This document shows positions 27,173-38,229 of a stretch of DNA of 64,000 nt, in pieces. Where the stretch lies: positions 26,049-90,048 of the forward strand of contig NZ_PQMG01000008.1 in the NCBI RefSeq assembly GCF_008930665.1. Reading direction: 5' to 3'. Under the pieces are notes generated by a model. It saw only the letters and a list, made by a program, of their open reading frames with translations, had not been told where the DNA came from and made no database searches. Made by a program: the position numbers and the translations under genes. Position 1 is the stretch's first letter, and each line of letters opens with the position of its first letter. This DNA is from Corynebacterium sp. 74A (GTDB lineage: Bacteria > Actinomycetota > Actinomycetes > Mycobacteriales > Mycobacteriaceae).

Positions 27173-28636
27173 ATGCCCACCAACAACACCCCTCAGGTAG
27201 CCGTCAACGATATCGGCTCCGCTGAGGACTTCCTCGCAGCCGTCGACGCCACCATCAAGTACTTCAACGATGGTGACATCGTTGAGGGAACCGTGGTCAA
27301 GGTCGATCGCGACGAGGTTCTGCTCGACATCGGATACAAGACCGAGGGCGTTATCCCCTCTCGTGAGCTGTCTATCAAGCACGATGTCGATCCGGAAGAG
27401 GTTGTCGAGGTCGGAGACGAGATCGACGCACTTGTTCTCACCAAGGAGGACAAGGAAGGCCGTCTGATCCTGTCCAAGAAGCGCGCTCAGTACGAGCGTG
27501 CATGGAGCGCCATCGAGCAGCTCCAGGCCAACGACGAGCCCGTCACCGGTACCGTTATCGAGGTTGTCAAGGGTGGCCTGATCCTTGACATCGGGCTGCG
27601 CGGCTTCCTGCCCGCATCCCTCGTTGAGATGCGTCGCGTCCGCGATCTCGAGCCGTACATCGGCCAGGAGATCGAGGCCAAGATCATCGAGCTGGACAAG
27701 AACCGCAACAACGTGGTCCTGTCCCGCCGCGCATGGCTCGAGCAGTCCCAGTCCGAGCTTCGCTCCGAGTTCCTGCACCAGCTCCAAAAGGGTCAGGTGC
27801 GCAAGGGTGTCGTCTCCTCCATCGTCAACTTCGGCGCCTTCGTCGATCTCGGCGGTGTCGACGGCCTGGTTCACGTTTCCGAGCTGTCCTGGAAGCACAT
27901 CGACCACCCGTCTGAGGTTGTCACCGTGGGCGACGAGGTCACCGTTGAGGTTCTCGACGTCGATCTCGACCGCGAGCGCGTGTCCCTGTCCCTGAAGGCC
28001 ACCCAGGAAGATCCGTGGCGCGTCTTCGCCCGCACCCACGCTGTGGGCCAGATCGTGCCCGGCAAGGTCACCAAGCTGGTTCCCTTCGGTGCATTCGTGC
28101 GCGTCGAAGAGGGCATCGAGGGCCTCGTCCACATCTCCGAGCTGGCTCAGCGCCACGTCGAGGTGCCGGATCAGGTTGTCAACGTTGGCGAAGACCTCAT
28201 GGTCAAGGTCATCGACATCGACCTCGAGCGTCGCCGCATCTCCCTGTCCCTGAAGCAGGCTGACGACGACTACTCCGAGGAGTTCGATCCCTCCAAGTAC
28301 GGTATGGCCGACTCCTACGACGAGAACGGCAACTACATCTTCCCGGAGGGCTTCGACCCGGAGACCAACGAGTGGCTCGAGGGCTTCGACGAGCAGCGCC
28401 AAGAATGGGAGGCTCGCTACGCAGAGTCCGAGCGTCGCTTCCAGCTGCACACCCAGCAGATCGAGCGTCACCGCGCCGCAGCCGAGGCTGCTGCCGAGGC
28501 CGGCGAGCAGCAGGGTGCAGCTTCCAACTACTCCAGCGCTGACGCTGGCGTAGCCGAGGCCGCAGCCACCACCGGTGGTTCCCTCGCTTCCGACGAGCAG
28601 CTCGCTGCCCTGAAGGAGAAGCTGGAAGGCAACTAA
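27173..28636 (+). CDS. rpsA: 30S ribosomal protein S1
   Basis: A 487-residue S1 with four S1 RNA-binding domains at about residues 35-104, 121-187, 206-275 and 292-361, which is the actinobacterial four-domain form. The third and fourth carry the classic NFGAFVDLGGVDGLVHVSEL and PFGAFVRVEEGIEGLVHISEL wording. The C-terminal ~120 residues are acidic, then Ala/Gln-rich, and probably disordered. Codon choice is strongly biased, as for highly expressed genes. The start ATG at 27173 follows GGAGC with ~10 bases between. Confidence 0.97.
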   Translation: MPTNNTPQVAVNDIGSAEDFLAAVDATIKYFNDGDIVEGTVVKVDRDEVLLDIGYKTEGVIPSRELSIKHDVDPEEVVEVGDEIDALVLTKEDKEGRLILSKKRAQYERAWSAIEQLQANDEPVTGTVIEVVKGGLILDIGLRGFLPASLVEMRRVRDLEPYIGQEIEAKIIELDKNRNNVVLSRRAWLEQSQSELRSEFLHQLQKGQVRKGVVSSIVNFGAFVDLGGVDGLVHVSELSWKHIDHPSEVVTVGDEVTVEVLDVDLDRERVSLSLKATQEDPWRVFARTHAVGQIVPGKVTKLVPFGAFVRVEEGIEGLVHISELAQRHVEVPDQVVNVGEDLMVKVIDIDLERRRISLSLKQADDDYSEEFDPSKYGMADSYDENGNYIFPEGFDPETNEWLEGFDEQRQEWEARYAESERRFQLHTQQIERHRAAAEAAAEAGEQQGAASNYSSADAGVAEAAATTGGSLASDEQLAALKEKLEGN

Positions 28637-28674
28637 GCCTCCACTCGGTGACCGCTGCACGCGTCACTGAGAAG

Positions 28675-28708
28675 AAGTGCCCTACCCCCAGGGGTAGGGC
28701 ACTTTTTT
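28675..28708 (+). terminator. Rho-independent terminator after rpsA
   Basis: A perfect 14-bp stem AAGTGCCCTACCCC / GGGGTAGGGCACTT runs into a run of T residues. Confidence 0.95.
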
Positions 28709-29189
28709 GTGTCACTACGCAGGAGAGTGTGCACTTTTTCTACAGCCCCGTAGCACACCCAAGGAGTGTGACTTCGTGTGGGGTCGATGTGGATAAAAAT
28801 GTTGATTCGGACATTAATAAAACACCCGTACACAGGGCATTGCTGTGGCATGAGAGACGGCGCAGTACGGGGCGGTGGGAGCCGTGAAAACCAGCACTAG
28901 GGCGTTTTAACTGCGTGTTTATTATTCTCATTGTCATTAGGGTGTACTAAGTAAATGTGATCTACGGCATAGTACTGGCGCTAGGTGTGAGTGGATTTGT
29001 GTCCTATAATTATCGTGATGCCACACACGATAGTGGCAAAACGGACAGAAACCCACAATTTCTATCGGTGGCTCATATATGCCCACTGATGCTCCTGGTG
29101 CGACGAACTGCGGCGCGAGTCTTTTTCGGATTACCAAGTAGGGTGGGCCTAAGTCTTTTCTCACAAACTCTCTACGAAAGGTAGACGCA
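28709..29189 (+). promoter_or_regulatory. Long upstream region of the PTS gene
   Basis: No credible gene was found in these ~480 bases, which are more AT-rich than the surroundings. A TATAAT at 29005-29010 is the best -10 candidate; there is no clear -35. Just after it, TATCGTG (29011-29017) and CACGATA (29026-29032) form an inverted repeat that would overlap the transcript start, a plausible operator or leader hairpin. TGTGAGTGGATTTGTG (28986-29001) looks like one half of a CRP/GlxR-type site only. In C. glutamicum the glucose PTS gene is repressed by SugR; no site is asserted here. An ACTACGCA copy lies at 28714, just after the rpsA terminator. Confidence 0.5.
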
Positions 29190-31256
29190 ATGGCGACTAA
29201 GAATGCGTCAGCCGCTGAGGCCATACTGGCCAATCTCGGCGGACCTGAAAACATTGATTCGTTTACGCACTGTGCTACTCGCCTGCGTATGCAACTAGGC
29301 GACCGCTCATTGGCGGATCAAGACGCTCTCGACAATATTCCCGAAGTGATGGGCGTTGTGCCGCAGGGATCCAATGGTCTGCAAGTGATCATGGGTGGCG
29401 GCGTAGCTAACTACTACAACGACATCGTCAAGCTGCCCGGCATGGAACACATCGCCGGCGGCGAAGGCGGCGCCTCCAAGAAGTCCGCGAAGAAGGAGTA
29501 CTCCGGTGTTCGCGGCAAGTTCGGCTGGGTGGACTTCGCCTTTGAATTCCTCTCCGATACCTTCCGGCCCATCCTGTGGGCCCTGCTTGGCGCCTCGCTG
29601 ATCATCACCATCTTGGTGCTGCTCGACACCGCAGGCATCCAGGCATTCGATGAACCGCTGACGGAGCAGTCCGGCGTCTATGTGCTCATGCACGCTATGT
29701 GGCGCTCGGTATTCTACTTCCTGCCGATCATGGTGGGTGCCTCCGCAGCGAAGAAGCTCGGCGCAAACGAATGGGTGGGCGCCGCAATTCCAGCCGCCTT
29801 GCTCACTCCCGAGTTCATCGGACTGAAGGACAATATCCACACCGTCGTGGAGCAAGGTGCGACCGAGGGCATCGATATCTACAAGATCGATGTCGCCGGC
29901 CTGACCTTGGTGCTCAACAACTACGGTGGACAAGTCTTCCCGCCGTTGCTGGCCGCTATCGGCCTGTTCTGGGTGGAGAAGGGCCTGAAGAAGGTCATTC
30001 CCGAAGCCGTGCAAATGGTGTTTGTGCCCTTCGTCTCCCTGTTGGTCATGATTCCGCTGACCGCCTTCGTGGTGGGCCCCTTCGGTATCTTCATCGGTGA
30101 CGGCATCGCTCGACTGTTCATGAACACCTACGAGTTCTCGCCGTTCATCCTCGCTATCATCATCCCGCTGCTGTACCCCTTCCTAGTGCCGCTGGGGCTG
30201 CACTGGCCGCTCAACGCCGTCATGCTGCAGAACATTGCCACCTTCGGCTTCGACGTCATCCAGGGCCCCATGGGCGCATGGAACTTCGCCTGCTTCGGCC
30301 TCGTCGCTGGTGTGCTGGTGGTCTCTGTGCGTGAGCGCAACCGCCAGATGCGTCAGGTTGCCACCGGTGGTCTTGCCGCCGGCCTGCTTGGTGGTATCTC
30401 CGAGCCCAGCCTGTACGGCATCGTGCTGCGCTTCAAGAAGACCTACCTGCGACTACTTCCTGGCTGTTTCGCCGGCGGTATCGTGATGGGCCTGTTCGGC
30501 ATTAAGGCTCAGGCCTTCGTGTTCACCTCGCTGCTGACCATCCCGGCCATGACCCCCACCTTGGGTTACGCCATCGGTTTGGCTGTCGCCTTCTTCACCT
30601 CCTTCTTCCTCGTGGTCTTCTTCGACTACCGGTCTAAGGAAGAAAAGGATGAGGTGCGCGCCCGCATCGCCGAGGACGAGGCCGATGAGTCCGCCGAGGC
30701 CTCCGCTCCGACCGCTGGTGCAGCGGAGACCGCTCCGGCTGCCGCCGCTCCTGCCGCTGGTGCAGCTGCTGCTGGCACTGCCACCGCAGTCAAGACCGAG
30801 AAGAAGGTCGAGGCTCCCTTGGACGGCACGCTGGTGCCGCTGGCCGACACTCCCGATGAGGCTTTCGCCATGGGGGCTGTAGGCAAGGGTGCGTCCATCG
30901 ATCCGTCCGGCGACACCGTATACGCCCCGGGCGACGGCAAGGTCGTTATGACCTTCCCCACCGGTCACGCCGTGGGCCTGAAGCTGGACAATGGGCTGCA
31001 GATGCTCATCCACGTGGGCCTGGACACCGTGAATATGAAGGGCGAGGGCTTTGAGGTTCTCGTAAACAAGGGCGATGTGGTCGAGGCTGGCACTCCGCTG
31101 CTGAAGTTTGACCGCGCCGCTATCGAGGCCGCCGGCTACTCGCCGATCACCCCGGTGCTGGTGACCAACCACAAGAAGCAGGGCGCTATCAACGTCGTTG
31201 CCGATTATGGCACCATTACCCACGGCACCATCTTCCTCGACGTGGAAGATAAATAA
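29190..31256 (+). CDS. ptsG: PTS glucose-type EIIBCA permease
   Basis: A 688-residue single-chain PTS transporter in the order B-C-A. EIIB has the phosphorylated cysteine in SFTHCATRLRM (Cys28). The membrane EIIC domain spans ~105-490, with FLSDTFRPILWALLGASLI and the substrate-region GGISEPSLYG. An Ala-rich linker (~500-545) leads to EIIA, with the active histidine in MLIHVGLDT (His608). It imports and phosphorylates a sugar using phosphate from HPr. Similarity to the C. glutamicum glucose PtsG and the shared position between rpsA and coaE support glucose; the sucrose paralogue PtsS has the same architecture and is the alternative. Confidence 0.9.
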   Translation: MATKNASAAEAILANLGGPENIDSFTHCATRLRMQLGDRSLADQDALDNIPEVMGVVPQGSNGLQVIMGGGVANYYNDIVKLPGMEHIAGGEGGASKKSAKKEYSGVRGKFGWVDFAFEFLSDTFRPILWALLGASLIITILVLLDTAGIQAFDEPLTEQSGVYVLMHAMWRSVFYFLPIMVGASAAKKLGANEWVGAAIPAALLTPEFIGLKDNIHTVVEQGATEGIDIYKIDVAGLTLVLNNYGGQVFPPLLAAIGLFWVEKGLKKVIPEAVQMVFVPFVSLLVMIPLTAFVVGPFGIFIGDGIARLFMNTYEFSPFILAIIIPLLYPFLVPLGLHWPLNAVMLQNIATFGFDVIQGPMGAWNFACFGLVAGVLVVSVRERNRQMRQVATGGLAAGLLGGISEPSLYGIVLRFKKTYLRLLPGCFAGGIVMGLFGIKAQAFVFTSLLTIPAMTPTLGYAIGLAVAFFTSFFLVVFFDYRSKEEKDEVRARIAEDEADESAEASAPTAGAAETAPAAAAPAAGAAAAGTATAVKTEKKVEAPLDGTLVPLADTPDEAFAMGAVGKGASIDPSGDTVYAPGDGKVVMTFPTGHAVGLKLDNGLQMLIHVGLDTVNMKGEGFEVLVNKGDVVEAGTPLLKFDRAAIEAAGYSPITPVLVTNHKKQGAINVVADYGTITHGTIFLDVEDK

Positions 31257-31322
31257 GCCTCAGGCTTAAAGCTTCGCTCCTCTCGCCTCAGCCCGCCTAG
31301 CGGGCAGCGATGAGCACACAAT

Positions 31323-31354
31323 CAAGGGGCGCTGCGATCACGCAGCGCCCCTTG
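31323..31354 (+). terminator. Rho-independent-type terminator after the PTS gene
   Basis: A perfect 14-bp stem CAAGGGGCGCTGCG / CGCAGCGCCCCTTG with loop ATCA. The following tail TCGTGTGTCT is only partly T-rich. It lies between convergent genes. Confidence 0.88.
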
Positions 31355-31368
31355 TCGTGTGTCTGGAT

Positions 31369-31380
31369 GGGGGGGGGGGG
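31369..31380. repeat. Homopolymeric tract of 12 G
   Basis: Twelve consecutive G residues lie 15 bases after the PTS terminator and 26 bases after the stop side of the convergent dehydrogenase gene. Such a tract is prone to length change by slippage or to sequencing error. It is not in a coding region. Confidence 0.85.
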
Positions 31381-31406
31381 AGGACACGCCCCTCGTGGGG
31401 CAAGTC

Positions 31407-32372
31407 CTAGGTGGCCTGGGCGGCGGTGATGGCGGTGCGAATCGCCGCCACCGAGCGCTCCAATGCGGCCTCTTCCCAATCGTTGAGCGAGACAGCGAAG
31501 CGTCGCTCGGCGCCGCCTCGACCCAGCAGGGTGGGCATGGAGAACGCCACATCGCCATCGAAACCATACTCGCCACGGGCGGTGGTGCAGGCCGGCACGA
31601 TCACCTTTTCATCGAGCAAGACGTGCCGCGCCATGAGTACCGCGGACTGCGCCACACCGGCATTGGTCCAGCCCTTGGAGTTTAATACCTCGTAGGCGGC
31701 CTGGACGGTGTCCTCGGCGAGACGCTCCGGATCGAGATGCACCCCAGTAAAGGTCTGTTCCAGCTCGGCGACGGACAATCCGCCCACGCTCAGATGCGAG
31801 AGCACGGGAAAAGCGGACAGGCCGTGCTCGCCCATCATGTAGCCGCTGACGCTCAGCGGGGACACCCCGAGCTTGTCCGCAACTATTCTGCGTAGTCGCG
31901 CAGAGTCAAGCATGGTGCCGGTACCGAAGATTCTTCCGGCGGGGTAGTCGAATTCATTTTCCGCAACGTAAAGGGTGGTGTCCAAGGGATTGGTGATCAT
32001 GATGACCACCGCATCGCGGGTGTAGTCCACCACCTGTTTCATCACGTCGCGGATCAGTGCCGCGTTAATGGCGGCAAGCTCGGCACGATCAGGAGTGCTG
32101 TTCTCCGCGGAAGGAATGATGGAGGGGCCGGCAGCGCAGATAATGACATCCGCGTCGGCGCAGTCGCTATAGTCTCCAGCGCGCACTGCTGTGGATGTCA
32201 TGGAACTCAGGGCGGTAGCGTGATGCTGATCTAGGGCCTCGCCGTGGGCCACCCCCTCGGCGATGTCGATCGTGACGACCTCGCCGAAGAGCCCCATCTT
32301 CATCGCGTCAGCGAGCACATAGCTTCCCACGTGCCCGACTCCGATCACCACGAGCTTGTGTGGCGACACCAT
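31407..32372 (-). CDS. L-lactate / L-2-hydroxyisocaproate dehydrogenase-like enzyme
   Basis: A 321-residue member of the LDH/MDH family. It has the NAD loop GVGHVG (11-16) with Asp36 at the end of strand 2, a TPDRAEL substrate-arginine region, ITNPLD, GTGTMLDSARLRR and the catalytic histidine in MMGEHG. It differs clearly from the standard corynebacterial lactate dehydrogenase and reads more like L-2-hydroxyisocaproate dehydrogenases, with the fingerprint SGYxxGEHG. The physiological 2-oxoacid is therefore open. The codons around RLRRIV (near 31889) are CGA CTA CGC AGA ATA, rare for this genome, and coincide with an ACTACGCA copy. Divergent from coaE. Confidence 0.8.
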   Translation of the reverse strand: MVSPHKLVVIGVGHVGSYVLADAMKMGLFGEVVTIDIAEGVAHGEALDQHHATALSSMTSTAVRAGDYSDCADADVIICAAGPSIIPSAENSTPDRAELAAINAALIRDVMKQVVDYTRDAVVIMITNPLDTTLYVAENEFDYPAGRIFGTGTMLDSARLRRIVADKLGVSPLSVSGYMMGEHGLSAFPVLSHLSVGGLSVAELEQTFTGVHLDPERLAEDTVQAAYEVLNSKGWTNAGVAQSAVLMARHVLLDEKVIVPACTTARGEYGFDGDVAFSMPTLLGRGGAERRFAVSLNDWEEAALERSVAAIRTAITAAQAT

Positions 32373-32441
32373 ATGTGTCCTCGTCTTTCTCTCGACCGTA
32401 GTATGTACCGGCTCAAGCTTACGCCCGTAGACTGAGACACC

Positions 32442-33041
32442 ATGACGATCATTGGCATCACAGGCGGCATCGGCTCTGGGAAGTCCACAGCGACGGCGAT
32501 CCTCAAGGACAAGGGGGCATTCATTATCGACGCAGACCTCATCGCACGAGAGATCGTCGAACCCGGACAGCCGGCACTCGCGGAACTCGCAGCCGAGTTT
32601 GGCGAGGATATTCTCGACGATTCTGGGGTACTACGCAGAAGAGTTCTCGCGCAGCGAGCCTTCGTGGATGAAAAGCGAACCGAGCGCCTCAACGCAATCA
32701 CCCACCCGCGCATCGCCGAGCGCACCCGCGAGCTCTTCGCCGAAGCAGCGGAGAGTGGAGCAGAGGTCATCGTGCACGATTCGGCGCTGCTCATCGAACT
32801 CGGACTCGATCGCGCGGTGGATATCACCGCGGTGGTCTCCGCCCCAGAGGAGCTGCGCCTGCAGCGTCTCGTCGATAAGCGAGGACTGGATGAACAGGAT
32901 GCGCGTCATCGTATTGCGCGGCAGATGGGGGAGCAGGAGCGCTGCGCGGCGGCGGATGTGGTGCTGGATAATTCCGGGACAATAGACGAGTTGGCCGCCC
33001 AGGTTGAGCAGCTATGGGAGCGGGTCAACACGGGCGGGTAG
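32442..33041 (+). CDS. coaE: Dephospho-CoA kinase
   Basis: A 199-residue CoaE, which performs the last step of CoA synthesis. Walker A GGIGSGKS (8-15), [13 protein letters not shown] and the lid region THPRIAERT are canonical. The protein lacks the GrpB-type extension seen in some actinobacteria. TAGACT (32428-32433) is 8 bases before the ATG and there is no ribosome site, so the mRNA is probably leaderless. The codons GTA CTA CGC AGA AGA at ~32628 are unusual and contain TACTACGCA. uvrB starts 10 bases after the stop codon. Confidence 0.96.
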   Translation: MTIIGITGGIGSGKSTATAILKDKGAFIIDADLIAREIVEPGQPALAELAAEFGEDILDDSGVLRRRVLAQRAFVDEKRTERLNAITHPRIAERTRELFAEAAESGAEVIVHDSALLIELGLDRAVDITAVVSAPEELRLQRLVDKRGLDEQDARHRIARQMGEQERCAAADVVLDNSGTIDELAAQVEQLWERVNTGG

Positions 33042-33051
33042 TCTCGAGGCT

Positions 33052-35154
<2,103 letters not shown>

Positions 35155-35210
35155 TACCCGGTGTTGTGGTTCGATGCTGCGGCTATGCGCTGCGCCCAAG
35201 TGCTGCGCCG

Positions 35211-35220
35211 CTTATCGACG
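35211..35220 (+). repeat. Intergenic copy of the CTTATCGACG word
   Basis: An exact copy in the 202-base gap between uvrB and the universal stress protein gene. I see no gene in this gap. Function unknown; see findings. Confidence 0.6.
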
Positions 35221-35356
35221 CCGCCCTTTCTTCTCTGCACCGTCCCGGCGAGCGGCACAACGACGCTCACCTTGGGGCCGAGGCGGACGCGTCGGTGGTA
35301 ACCTAAAGTCCAACAGCAAATACAACCTAGGTATGTGTTAAAGGGGTTCTTTGTCG

Positions 35357-35800
35357 ATGAACGAAAACTACCAGACCATCGTCGTGGGTACCGACGGCTC
35401 CAAGTCTTCGCTACTGGCCGTTGAGCGTGCTGCCTCCATTGCCGCGGCGTTCGACGCCACCTTGGTCATCGGTTCCGCCTACTACGAGAGCACGGAAGAA
35501 GCCTCCAAGACTCTCCGCCAGGACTCCGTCACCGTTCTCGGTAATGATCCGGCACAGAAGAACCTCGACAGCGCCGCCGAGGTGGCCAAGAAGGTCGGTG
35601 CCACCAAGATCGAGACCGCGCTGAAGGCCGGCACCCCAGTGCAGGCACTGATGGGCATCGTTAACGAGTACACGGCAGATCTGCTCATCGTCGGCAACCG
35701 CGGCATCAACTCCCTCACCGGCCGCCTGCTGGGCTCCGTGCCCGCCGATGTGGCCCGCCAGTCTGACTGCGATGTGATGATCGTTCACACCGTCAGCTAA
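35357..35800 (+). CDS. Universal stress protein, UspA family
   Basis: A 147-residue single-domain Usp. The ATP-binding fingerprint G-2x-G-9x-G-S is present as GNRGINSLTGRLLGSV (~116-131) and the first strand is TIVVGTDGSKSS. Such proteins bind ATP and accumulate in stress; the specific role is unknown. The ATG at 35357 was chosen over a TTG two codons upstream because AAAGGGG (35340-35346) is 10 bases from it. A terminator follows directly. Confidence 0.92.
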   Translation: MNENYQTIVVGTDGSKSSLLAVERAASIAAAFDATLVIGSAYYESTEEASKTLRQDSVTVLGNDPAQKNLDSAAEVAKKVGATKIETALKAGTPVQALMGIVNEYTADLLIVGNRGINSLTGRLLGSVPADVARQSDCDVMIVHTVS

Positions 35801-35814
35801 GCGCTATACCACTG

Positions 35815-35847
35815 AAAAGCACCCGCCCGAAAAGGGCGGGTGCTTTG
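35815..35847 (+). terminator. Terminator after the uspA-like gene
   Basis: AAAGCACCCGCCC pairs with GGGCGGGTGCTTT around a short A-rich loop; the T residues of the right arm form the tail. It also lies at the 3' end of the convergent helicase gene. Confidence 0.9.
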
Positions 35848-35851
35848 TGCT

Positions 35852-35865
35852 ACTACGCATCAGAG
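35852..35865 (+). repeat. Copy of the extended ACTACGCATCAGAG word
   Basis: Bases 35849-35866 read GCTACTACGCATCAGAGC, identical over 17-18 bases to a stretch inside argC (from 53562). It lies directly after the uspA terminator and overlaps the last codons of the minus-strand helicase gene. CAGAGCTCTG at its end is a perfect palindrome. Confidence 0.65.
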
Positions 35866-38229
35866 CTCTGCATAGGCGGCAGCAACGTCTGCGATGCTCG
35901 CGCCCACGACCGTCACCGTCTGGGTAGCGCGACTCAACGCCACATAAAGATCGTTCAGCCCCCGTGCCGACCCCGCTGCGATGGCCTCCGGCTCGACCAC
36001 GATAACGTGGTCAAACTCTAATCCCTTGACCTCATCGACGCTGCGGGCCTCATCCATATCCTGCAGGTCGGCGCGCGTGTCGAGAACCTCCGGGGCGGCG
36101 ACGACGGCCACCATCCGCTCCGGATGTTCCTCCTTGAGTGCTTTCACAATGCGGCGCACAGAGGCCTCCTTGGGAAGCTGCGTGACTGCATCATCGACAT
36201 CGCGCACCGACTGTGCGGGCTGTTGCTCTGGGGCGATGAGCGGCAAGAGTGTCTGCGCCAGCTCCATGATCGTCGCCGGAGTACGGTAATTCACGGTCAA
36301 TTCGTGGTGGCGTACCCGCGAGCCGACGAACTCGGCGAAGGTCTCCGCCCAGCTATCCGCGCCAGCGGGGGAGCCAGTTTGGGCGGTATCGCCCACAATG
36401 GTCATCCACCGGCTCGGCACCCGGCGAAACACCATCCGCCACTCCATCTCGGAGAGCTCCTGGGCTTCGTCCACCACCACGTGGCCAAAGGCCCACGTGT
36501 GATCAGCACGGGCCTTTTCCGCCGTGGAGCGATTATCGCGCACCTGCTGCCGCTGCGCGAGAGTCTCGGCATCGACCACGTCGTGGGCGGAGAGCACCTC
36601 GGCATCGAACTCATCGTCCAAGTCCGAGTTGGCGGAGCCGATGAGAATATCCAGCGCATCTTGGGCGTCGTCAATTTGTTGCCGCCACCGCTGCTCGGCC
36701 TGCTCTGCCGACTCTTCGGGGTTGTCGATGCCGATGATCAGCGAGAGCTCGTCGAGGAGTGCGGCATCGGCTGGGGTCCACGCGATCACCGCATCGTCGA
36801 GCGTGTCCGGATCATAGCCTGGCCGGAACAATCCTTCGATGGTGGCCTCGTCATAGTCGGCGGCCACATCGGTGAGACGATCGTGGTCGCAGGTGAGTTC
36901 CGCGAGCACCTGTTGAGGGCTCAGCCGCGGCCAGAGAGTGTCGATGATCTCGAGGACCTGTGCCTCCTCACTGAGATCATCGTGCAATTGGGCGATATCC
37001 GCGGCAGAAAGTAGATTCTCCTGCCCCAAGGGATCGGCACCGATCACCTCGGCCATGTGCTCGGCCAGCAGCTCGAGCAGCCTATCGGCAAAAATTGGCT
37101 GGGCGCGGTTATGCGGCTTGCGCGAGCGTCGGGCGCGAGTGCGCGCCTTTTTCACCATGGCCGGGGTGATACGCAGCGACACCCCATCCACGGTGAGAGG
37201 AATCTCCTCAGCGGGCACCTGCTGATAGGCCTTGACCGCCTCGCGCAGAATATAGGCCATCTCCGAGGAGCCCTTGATCTCCTTGGCCAGGAGGGTGTCT
37301 TGGCCGGTGGGAGTGACCGAAGGATAGAGCTCTCCAATGGTGGAGAGAACCACGCCAGTTTCGCCGAGCTCTGGCAGCACCCGCGAAATATAGTCCAGGA
37401 AGCGACGGTTCGGCCCCACAATGAGCACGCCGGTCTTGGCCAGTTGTTCGCGCCAGGTATAGAGCAGATAGGCCACACGGTGTAGCGCCACCGCTGTCTT
37501 GCCGGTGCCGGGGCCGCCATCGACCACCATCACGCCGCGGTTGTTATCGCGGATAATGGTGTCTTGTTCTCGCTGGATCGTTTCCACGATGGTGTTCATG
37601 TGGCCAGAGCGGGCAGCATTGAGCGCCTGCGCCAAAGCGGCCTCACCAGCGATATCGGCGGGAGCGTCTCCATCGGATGTGGCAGGGGACTGGCCCACAA
37701 GCCGTTCCTCATCGACTGCTGTGACGGTACGCCCGCGGGTGCGGATATGGCGGCGACGGTGCACCCCCGCCGGGTTGACGGTGGTGGCCAGATAGAAGGG
37801 GCGTGCCATGGGGGCGCGCCAATCGAGAAGCAAAGAGCGATAATTATCGGCGGCGTCTTGGACTCCCATACGCCCGATATATCGACGATCCACGCGCTGC
37901 CCATCGAGCTCAATGGGATCGTCGGGGTCGGCATCATCGACGTCAATACGGCCAAAGACTAAACCGAGTTGGGCAAGCGCGGCACGATCCAGCTTCTCAT
38001 TCAGGCTGTGGTACTCGGCTTCGCGGCGAATGAGATCATCTGTGTCCGGGTCCACTCCCTCGGGGCGCAGCGACACGGCCGCTAGCCGCTCGCGGGCAGC
38101 CCGAATGTCCTCGTCGAGATGATCGAAAAGACCATCCACATAGCGCTGCTCGGTGGCGATCGCATCAGTTGTCGCGGCGTCGCGGGCAGCGTCGGAGTCG
38201 GGGAGAGGGCCGTGCGGACTATGCGGCAA
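35860..38229 (-). CDS. helD: HelD-type superfamily 1 helicase, RNA polymerase recycling factor
   Basis: A 789-residue protein. A coiled-coil N-terminal arm (~1-90) is followed by the HelD-specific YIGRMGVQDAADNYRSLLLDWRAPMA region in two parts (117-142), then Walker A GGPGTGKT (238-245), VVDEAQELSEMEW and a C-terminal FDHVIVVEPE / NDLYVALSRA motif VI region. Actinobacterial HelD proteins pull stalled RNA polymerase off DNA, and some (HelR) protect against rifampicin; that role is carried over from the family. The start codon is TTG at 38229, with GAAAGGATC 7 bases upstream. It overlaps nothing at its start but ends 60 bases from uspA. Confidence 0.87.
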   Translation of the reverse strand: MPHSPHGPLPDSDAARDAATTDAIATEQRYVDGLFDHLDEDIRAARERLAAVSLRPEGVDPDTDDLIRREAEYHSLNEKLDRAALAQLGLVFGRIDVDDADPDDPIELDGQRVDRRYIGRMGVQDAADNYRSLLLDWRAPMARPFYLATTVNPAGVHRRRHIRTRGRTVTAVDEERLVGQSPATSDGDAPADIAGEAALAQALNAARSGHMNTIVETIQREQDTIIRDNNRGVMVVDGGPGTGKTAVALHRVAYLLYTWREQLAKTGVLIVGPNRRFLDYISRVLPELGETGVVLSTIGELYPSVTPTGQDTLLAKEIKGSSEMAYILREAVKAYQQVPAEEIPLTVDGVSLRITPAMVKKARTRARRSRKPHNRAQPIFADRLLELLAEHMAEVIGADPLGQENLLSAADIAQLHDDLSEEAQVLEIIDTLWPRLSPQQVLAELTCDHDRLTDVAADYDEATIEGLFRPGYDPDTLDDAVIAWTPADAALLDELSLIIGIDNPEESAEQAEQRWRQQIDDAQDALDILIGSANSDLDDEFDAEVLSAHDVVDAETLAQRQQVRDNRSTAEKARADHTWAFGHVVVDEAQELSEMEWRMVFRRVPSRWMTIVGDTAQTGSPAGADSWAETFAEFVGSRVRHHELTVNYRTPATIMELAQTLLPLIAPEQQPAQSVRDVDDAVTQLPKEASVRRIVKALKEEHPERMVAVVAAPEVLDTRADLQDMDEARSVDEVKGLEFDHVIVVEPEAIAAGSARGLNDLYVALSRATQTVTVVGASIADVAAAYAEL

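Noticed and set aside
26954..28660. A 568-codon open frame antisense to rpsA
   Set aside because: Its Leu/Val/Asp-rich product is the mirror of the biased rpsA codons; no family feature and no promoter.
28986..29001. TGTGAGTGGATTTGTG as a GlxR/CRP site before the PTS gene
   Set aside because: Only the left half fits TGTGA-N6-TCACA; the right half is absent.
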